This document shows positions 58,060-64,000 of a stretch of 64,000 bases of DNA, one piece after another. Position 1 is the stretch's first letter; each line of letters starts with the position of its first letter. The translations under genes were made by a program, and so were the position numbers. This DNA comes from Cervus elaphus. Taxonomy: Eukaryota; Chordata; Mammalia; Artiodactyla; Cervidae. Location: assembly GCF_910594005.1 (NCBI RefSeq), contig NC_057828.1, positions 11,172,235 to 11,236,234 of the forward strand, read 5' to 3'. The notes under the pieces were generated by a model, which had not been told where the DNA came from, did no database searches, and saw only the letters and a program-made list of their open reading frames with translations.

Positions 58060-59068
58060 ATGTTTAATATTATATATTATTTATATATTTTATATATGAT
58101 AGTTATATATATTATATATCTAATAGAAAATATTCATATATTCATCAATCATAGTGTATAATTTATTAAATATAGGTGTTTACTATAATTAATGAATATA
58201 TTATATAAGTATTAAACATTTAATATTATATTATTTATATAATATATATGCATATACACATACATATACATATGTACAAACATACATATATACATATATA
58301 ATATATGTATATGCATATATTATTATATACACTTATATATATACATATATACACATACATTATATGTATAATATGCATATATACATATATTATATATGTG
58401 TATATACATATATTATTATATATAATTATATAATATTTTATATTTATATAATATATATAAGTAATATAATATTTCTATATATTACTTATATATATTATAT
58501 ACTATATGTATTTAATATATTTTAAAATTATATGTTTATAAATCTATTTATATGCATTATTGGTATATATTATGTATATCTTATAAATATATAATATATA
58601 TAATTTAATATAATGTCTATATTATATTATATATATTATATAATAATAAAATATAATATATATAATATTTATACATATGAATATATATGCATTATATATA
58701 CATATATAGTATATTTATAATATATATAATTAGAATTTAGTATAATATATAATGTAATATAAAAATACATAATATATAATTATATTCTATATATAAAACA
58801 GAATAATACATATAATAATATATAATAATATATATTATATAATACAAAATATATATTTTGTAATACATACTATATAATATATAATTATATATAATATATA
58901 ATGAGTTATATATAATAATATATTATATGAATTATATAATATATGTAATATGATATAACATATATATTATATATATTATTATATAATATATATATCATGT
59001 ACTATATATGATATATAATATATATTATTTATTAATAATGTATTGTATATTATTAAATATTTAATAGG
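58060..59068. repeat. ~1 kb A/T-only low-complexity tract
   Basis: Almost only A and T, dominated by TATA/ATATAT and TAATATAT words with rare G or C (for example 'acatatacatatgtacaaa' near 58262). No clean fixed unit length. Many local self-complementary words could form hairpins. No SINE or LINE interrupts it. Confidence 0.92.
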
Positions 59069-59344
59069 AAATGGCTTTTCTGAAACAAAAGATCATTGTT
59101 AGTGATGTGTGAAGTTCATTCTGTGAAAGTTGTGGACAAACTAGGACACGGGAAGGAAATCAGTTGTGTCTTCCACCACACGCTCACTCTGAGGGAGAGT
59201 TGTCCTGAGTAGAAGAGGAAGGAATTGGAGGCCCTTTCATATTAATTAAATCTCTCTCTTTCTCCTTTTCCCTCCTTCTCTTTTTCCTTCTCCCTTTCTT
59301 CCTCTCCTTTCCCTTTGTTTACTGCCCCCCTCTGTACATGTGTG
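59069..59344. other. Unassigned sequence with pyrimidine tract
   Basis: A 68-base C/T-only stretch lies at 59251-59318 ('ctctctctttctccttttcc' onwards). Confidence 0.6.
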
Positions 59345-59565
59345 GTGTAATAGTTTTTTATTGCTGAGTAACAAACCTCCACACACTTGATGATTGACAG
59401 CAACTCCCAGTAACTGTTTTCAGGGCTGTGCAGATCAGAAGTTGAGACAGTCCATTGCTGGATTCTCTGCTCCGTGTCTCCAAAGTCCAAAATCAAAGTG
59501 TCAACCCAGCAACATTCTGCTTTGGAACTTGAGGTCCTCTTCCAAGCACATGTGCTTGTGGCCGA
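59345..59565 (-). mobile_element. Ancient mammalian repeat, MaLR/LTR-like
   Basis: Plus-strand order 'aatagttttttattgctgag', 'taacaaacctccacac', 'cagatcagaagttgagac', 'tccaaaatcaaagtgtca' follows the same ancient family as 28905-29438. Subfamily and orientation are tentative. Confidence 0.45.
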
Positions 59566-60327
59566 ATTTAACTTTTTGAAGATTTTTTAAAAACATTATC
59601 CTATCAAGTTACAGTAAAATGATATGCAAGTAGAAACATTTTTGAAATGAATTTCTGCATTCTACTGCTTCCCATTAACCTTATTTCCTTGCTGAAGGTC
59701 AACATTATTTCATAGGTTTATACCTTACAAATACAAATGTTTACTTAATGATTTGCAAAAACCAGAGACAGTGTTGGATGTTTAATGGTTGTTGGGAATG
59801 AGAGGGGAGGGAATAAGTCTCAAAGCTAAAGAAGCCACAGCATCTGCTAATAGGAATGTAAAGACACCATGAGGTAACCACACAGAGATGAAGTTGGAGT
59901 TCCAATATGAAATTGTGTTCAATACTTTTTCATAAATTTGTTAACAACCACAGAGGAATAAAGAAAAGAAGACATCTTGTCTAAGGTGAAGATAAGGGAT
60001 ACAAACCATAACTCATGACAGTGAGAGATGAGTTTTGTCTTGAAAGGGCGAGGGAAGAGTTGAAGTGTGGAAAAGACGAGCATCCCAGGAAGAGGATGGA
60101 TCCAGGCACGTGTCATAGCAGTGAAGCCACAGCTAGCTGACAGAGTATACACGGACGTAGACCAGGCCACCATCAATGAAACTAGAAGAACCTGGGTCAT
60201 TGACAAAACATAGAGCCCACATAATCCTGAGTTTCTGTTCTTATCACATCTTAAGGCCCAGTAGAATCAGGCATCCTCAAGAGATAGAGCAGAAAGATGA
60301 AAGCTGTCACTTCTCTGGACATTTTTG
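59566..60327. other. Unassigned sequence
   Basis: 60050-60240 is less AT-rich. A minus-strand 95-codon frame (59919-60206) has no recognised motif. No exon is supported. Confidence 0.4.
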
Positions 60328-60450
60328 TGGTCTAGTGACTAAACTCTGCGCCCCAATGCAGGGGGCCCGGGGTTCGATCCTTGGTCAGGGAACTAGATCC
60401 CACATGCTGCAACTAAGATCCAGCACAGCCAAATGATTAAATAAATTTTA
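60328..60450 (+). mobile_element. CHR-2-like tRNA-Glu SINE
   Basis: Sense copy with an intact-looking B-box region 'cggggttcgatccttggtca', then 'gaactagatcccacatgctg', 'caactaagatccagcacagc' and an (AAAT)-like end. A (CA)n tract follows at 60454-60481. Confidence 0.88.
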
Positions 60451-60453
60451 AAA

Positions 60454-60481
60454 CACACACGCATGCACACACACACACACA
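60454..60481. repeat. (CA)n microsatellite
   Basis: CA repeat with 'cgcatg' interruptions, attached to the SINE tail. Confidence 0.88.
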
Positions 60482-61255
60482 TCTAAAGCTGTCATGAATC
60501 AAATGCATTTCTTCTAGATTTTTTTTTTTAATTGGAGGATAACTGCTTTACAATATTGTGTTGGTTTCTGTCATCCATCAACATGAATCAGCTACAGCTA
60601 TACATTTGCCTGCTTTCTCCTGAATCCAAATCCCATCTCCCTCCCCACCCCACCCCTCTGGGTTGTCACAGAGCACTGGGTTGAGCTCCCTTTGTCACAC
60701 AAAAAGATTCCCACTTGCTGTCTATTTTACATATGGTAGTGCATACGTTTCCACGCTATTCTGTCAGTTAGTCCCACCCTCTCCTTCCCCAGCTGTGGCC
60801 ACAAGTCTGCTCTCTATGTCTGTGTTTCCACTGTTGTTCTGCAAGTAGGTTCATCGTACTATCTTTCTAGATTCCATGTTTTTGTTCAGTCACTGAGTCA
60901 AGTCTGACTCTTTGTGACCCCATGGGCCACAGCATGCCAGGTCTCTCTGTCCCTCACCATCTCCTGAAGTTTGCCCAAGTTCATGTCCGTTGCATCAGTG
61001 ATACCATCCAGCCATCTCATCCTCTGACATCCTCTTCTCCTTCTACCCTCGATCTTTCCCAGCATCAGGTACTTTTCCAATGAGCCATCTGTTCACATTT
61101 GATGACCAAAATACTGGAGCTTCAGCTTTAGCATTAGTCCTTCCAATGAGTATTCAGGGTTAATTTCCCTTAAGATTGATTGGTTTGATCTCCTTGATGT
61201 CCAAGGAACTTTCAGGAGTTTGACGACATCAATTCTTTGGAGTTCTGCCTTCTTT

Positions 61256-62227
61256 TTTTTTTTTAAATTTTTTTAAAAAATTAAAAAAAAATTTTTCCGC
61301 TTATTTACATTAGTTAGGTACTAATTACTTTAAAGTATTGTAGTGGTTTTTGCCATACATTGATATGAATCAGCCATGGATTTACATGTGTTCCCCATCC
61401 TGAACCCCCCTCCCACCTCCCTCCCCATCCCATTCCTCTGGGTCATCCTAGAGCACCAGCCCTGAGTATTTGTCTCATGCATCAAACCTGGACTGGCAAT
61501 TTGTTTCACAATTGATAATAAACATGTTTTAATGTTATTCTCTCAGATCATCCCCCCCTCGCCTTCTCCCACAGAGTCCAAAAGTCTGTTCTATACATCT
61601 GTAACTCTTTTTCTGTCTTGCATATAGGGTTATTGTTACCATCTTTCTAAATTCCATATATATGCATTAGTATACTGTATTGGTGTTTTTCTTTCTGGCT
61701 TACTTCACTCTGTATGATGGGCTCCAGTTTCATCCACCTCATTAGAACTGATTCAACTGTATTCTTTTTAATGGCTGAGTAGTATTCCATTGTGTATATG
61801 TACCACAGTTTTCTTATCCATTCGTCTGCTGATGGGAATTTAGGTTGCTTCCATGTCCTGGCTATTATAAACAGTGCTGTGATGAACATTGGGGTACACA
61901 TGTCTCTTTCATTTCTGGTTTCCTCAGTGTGTATGCCCAGCAGCGGGATTGCCGGGTCATATGACAGTTCTAGTTCCAGTTTTTTTAAGGAGTCTCTACA
62001 TTGTTCTCCGTAGCGGCTGTACTAGTTTGCATTCCCACCAACAGTGTAAGAGGGTTCCCTCTTCTCCACACCCTCTCCAGCATTTATTGCTTGTATACTT
62101 TTGGATAGCAGCCATTCTAACTGGCGTGAAATGGTACCTCATTGTGATTTTGATTTGCATTTCTCTGATAATGAGTGATGTTGAGCATCTTTTCATGTGT
62201 TTGTTAGGCATCTGTATGTCTTCTTTT
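61256..62227 (-). mobile_element. Young ruminant L1, 5'-truncated, 972 bp
   Basis: Antisense L1 with a T-rich tail (61256-61300), 3' UTR and the last part of ORF2. Perfect 14 bp target duplications GTTCTGCCTTCTTT lie at 61242-61255 and 62228-62241, both BovB sequence. It is the youngest layer of this nest. Confidence 0.96.
61647..62211 (-). pseudogene. L1 ORF2 C-terminal remnant
   Basis: Two frames in order, shifted relative to each other. 61996-62211 carries the L1 zinc-knuckle-like end (CWRGCGEEGTLLHCWWEC). 61647-61901 continues with ARTWKQPKFPSADEW, MEYYSAIKKN and the terminal SVLMRWMKLEPIIQSE block, then the stop. The RT and endonuclease are absent through 5' truncation. Confidence 0.9.
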
Positions 62228-62970
62228 GTTCTGCCTTCTTTATGGTCCAGCTCTCACAGTCATACATGACTACTGGGAAGACCATAGCCTTGAATATAAT
62301 GTACCTTTGTTGGAAGAGTGATGCCTCTCCTTTTCAACACACTGTATAGGTTTGTCATAGCTTTTCTGCCAAGAAGCAATCATCTAATTTCATGGCTGTG
62401 GTTACCATCCACAGTGATTTTAGAGCCCAAGAAGAGGAAATCTGTCATTTATTTCCACCTTTTCCCCTCCTATGTGCCATGAAGTAATACTGCTAGGTGC
62501 CATGATCTTAATTTTTTTTTTAATATTTAATTTTATGCCAGCTCTTCCACTCACCTCCTTCACCCTCATCAAGAGGCTCTTTAGTTCCTCTTCACTTTCT
62601 GCCATTAGAGTGGTATCATCTGCATATCTGAGGTTGTTGGTTGTTTCTCCCACCTATCTTGATTCCAACATGTAACTCATCCAGCCTGGCATTTCTCATG
62701 ATGTGCTCAGCATATAGGTTAAACAAATAGGGTGACAGCAGACAGCCCTGTCATATTCATTTCTCAATCTTGAAACAATCAGTTGTTCCATACAGGGCTC
62801 TAACTGTTGCTTCTAGATTCCACATGCATGTGTTAATGTACAATATTTGTCTTTCTCTTTCTGACTTACTTCACTCTATATAATAGGGTCTAGATTCATC
62901 CACCTTATTAGGACTGACTCAAATGCATTCTCTATTATAGCTGTGTAATATTCCATTTTGAGTGATATGA

Positions 62971-64000
62971 ATGTCAAAAATCTTGTGAATGCAGTTGGGA
63001 ATTGAAGCCAGAGAGTTAATACTTGTAAAAATAATATCACACAGTTTATTATAACTTGTAAATTCCAGCCATTATTCATGTGTGTATTATGAAGTACACT
63101 ATCCATATCTGCTTGCATAATCCCCTAAAATGGGTATGATCATACCTCACCCCATGGCATACATGTCTGAGGCAACGCTTCATCCAAATGCAGGGCAAAT
63201 GCCCTCCTGAGACTGTGGACTGCCACATTTTTTCTATGTAATGTGATTTATTTCAACCAATTCTTTAATGACAATAGTTAACCTAAAGGTGTTATTTATG
63301 GTGAAGTTCAATATAAGGTACTAGAATATTTCAAAAATACCTGGTATCAATGAAGGAGGACATTATTTTTCAGCATATGTAAATTTTTTTCAATGTATTA
63401 ATGCAAAAATGCATAAGAAAACAGTCAGAGTACATTCCTGTTTTATACTCCTGAAAAACATTATCAATTCATTAAGAACATTACAACTGATTCTGATTAA
63501 AGTAGTCAAGGAATACAATCTGTTAAAAATGTACAATGGAATATTATTGCAGCAAAATTTATAAAAAGTTTGTGGTATTAATGTCAAAGTCTATAAAACT
63601 AAAAGTAATTCAGTTTAGCCCTAATGTATTTCACCATATTGGGTTTTATATTTGAATAGTTGAAACCTAAACCATGCTTTATTTTTTTTTCCTTAGCAGA
63701 ATATTTCCCTGATGACTTAATTTGAAATCATTATGAAAGGAAATTATATATATTTTGTTGGAAGATTTGATAAGATAATATTTTGATAATAAAGACAGTG
63801 GATAAAACAGAGGATGGGATTTTAAAAATAAAGTATTATTTGAGTTAAATTAAACTTGGTGATGCTATTAGAATTAAAAAAAAAAAAAAGTAAAATATCT
63901 TGGAACATTGGAGCACACAATCCTGAGAAACTTAATATGCTGAGGGATAAGAAATGTAGAGACCACCATTCATGGTGAGATTTTAGCATGCTGCTGAAGC
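62971..64000. other. Unassigned AT-rich sequence
   Basis: The last kilobase shows no recognised element or gene. There is a T run near 63682 and an A run at 63867-63880. Confidence 0.45.

Larger units (their letters stand above)
60880..62810 (-). mobile_element. BovB LINE nested in L1 and itself split by a younger L1
   Basis: Antisense BovB in two contiguous pieces, 60880-61255 and 62242-62810. The 12 bp TTCTAGATTCCA duplications show its insertion into the older L1. The RT box YADD is preserved (codons 62615-62626, LRYADDTTLMAESEEE). An A/T insertion 'aattttttttttaatattta' at 62512 breaks the following frame. Confidence 0.93.
60519..62970 (-). mobile_element. Older ruminant L1, 3' end, host of a nested insertion
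   Basis: Antisense L1 3' UTR at 60519-60879 ('attggaggataactgcttta', 'gtcacagagcactgggttga', 'tctatgtctgtgtttccact') continues at 62823-62970 with the ORF2 end ('ttcatccaccttattaggac', 'gctgtgtaatattccat'). A BovB (60880-62810) lies between, bounded by TTCTAGATTCCA at 60865-60876 and 62811-62822. Confidence 0.88.

Noticed and set aside
58060..59068. AT tract as a replication origin or centromeric satellite
   Set aside because: No repeat unit of satellite type is visible, and AT content alone does not identify an origin in mammals.
59919..60206. A 95-codon minus-strand open frame
   Set aside because: No recognised domain, signal or splice context; length is unremarkable for random frames.

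Overview
This is mammalian nuclear DNA from a ruminant, most likely a pecoran such as cattle, sheep, goat or deer. The diagnosis rests on its repeats: many BovB (RTE-clade) LINE fragments, dozens of tRNA-Glu-headed Bov-tA SINEs, Bov-A monomers and Bov-A2 dimers, CHR-type SINEs and ruminant L1 3' ends. The species cannot be resolved by eye. I found no intact cellular gene, no RNA gene and no CRISPR array. Every open frame of note is a decayed LINE reading frame, an antisense shadow of a LINE or SINE, or chance. The window reads as intergenic or deep intronic sequence. Summing my own intervals, recognisable mobile elements cover about 39 percent of it.

Layout. 0-8 kb: L1 remnants, a BovB 3' end, a ~1.16 kb segment present twice in direct orientation (1.55-2.71 and 5.89-7.04 kb), a BovB insertion with an internal inversion inside perfect 13 bp target duplications, and a CpG-rich unrecognised segment near 5.0-5.3 kb. 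8-15 kb: scattered SINEs in AT-rich DNA. 15-20.8 kb: a long stretch with no ruminant-specific element. 20.8-36 kb: SINEs and L1/BovB 3' ends, with a dense nested cluster at 30.0-31.2 kb. 36.6-39.2 kb: an L1 5'/ORF1-like portion followed by an oppositely oriented L1 ORF2 portion carrying a long CHR SINE. 39-46.5 kb: mostly unassigned, with a MIR and several SINEs. 46.5-48.4 kb: a second BovB with an inverted 5' part and a BovB split by a SINE. 49.8-57.1 kb: almost continuous retroelements, including three long minus-strand BovB pieces, a solo-LTR fragment and L1 pieces. 58.06-59.07 kb: ~1 kb of nearly pure A/T low-complexity sequence. 60.5-63 kb: a three-layer nest, young L1 inside BovB inside older L1.

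The genes here do not act together as a system. The sequence records successive retrotransposition: ancient mammalian repeats (MIR, L1M, MaLR-like), then CHR SINEs, then BovB/Bov-A/Bov-tA and ruminant L1. Insertion order can often be read from nesting and target-site duplications. I did not see a convincing new biological system. The best leads are the duplicated 1.16 kb unit around a CpG-rich core, the two inverted BovB insertions, the 1 kb AT tract, and small rearrangements inside SINEs.
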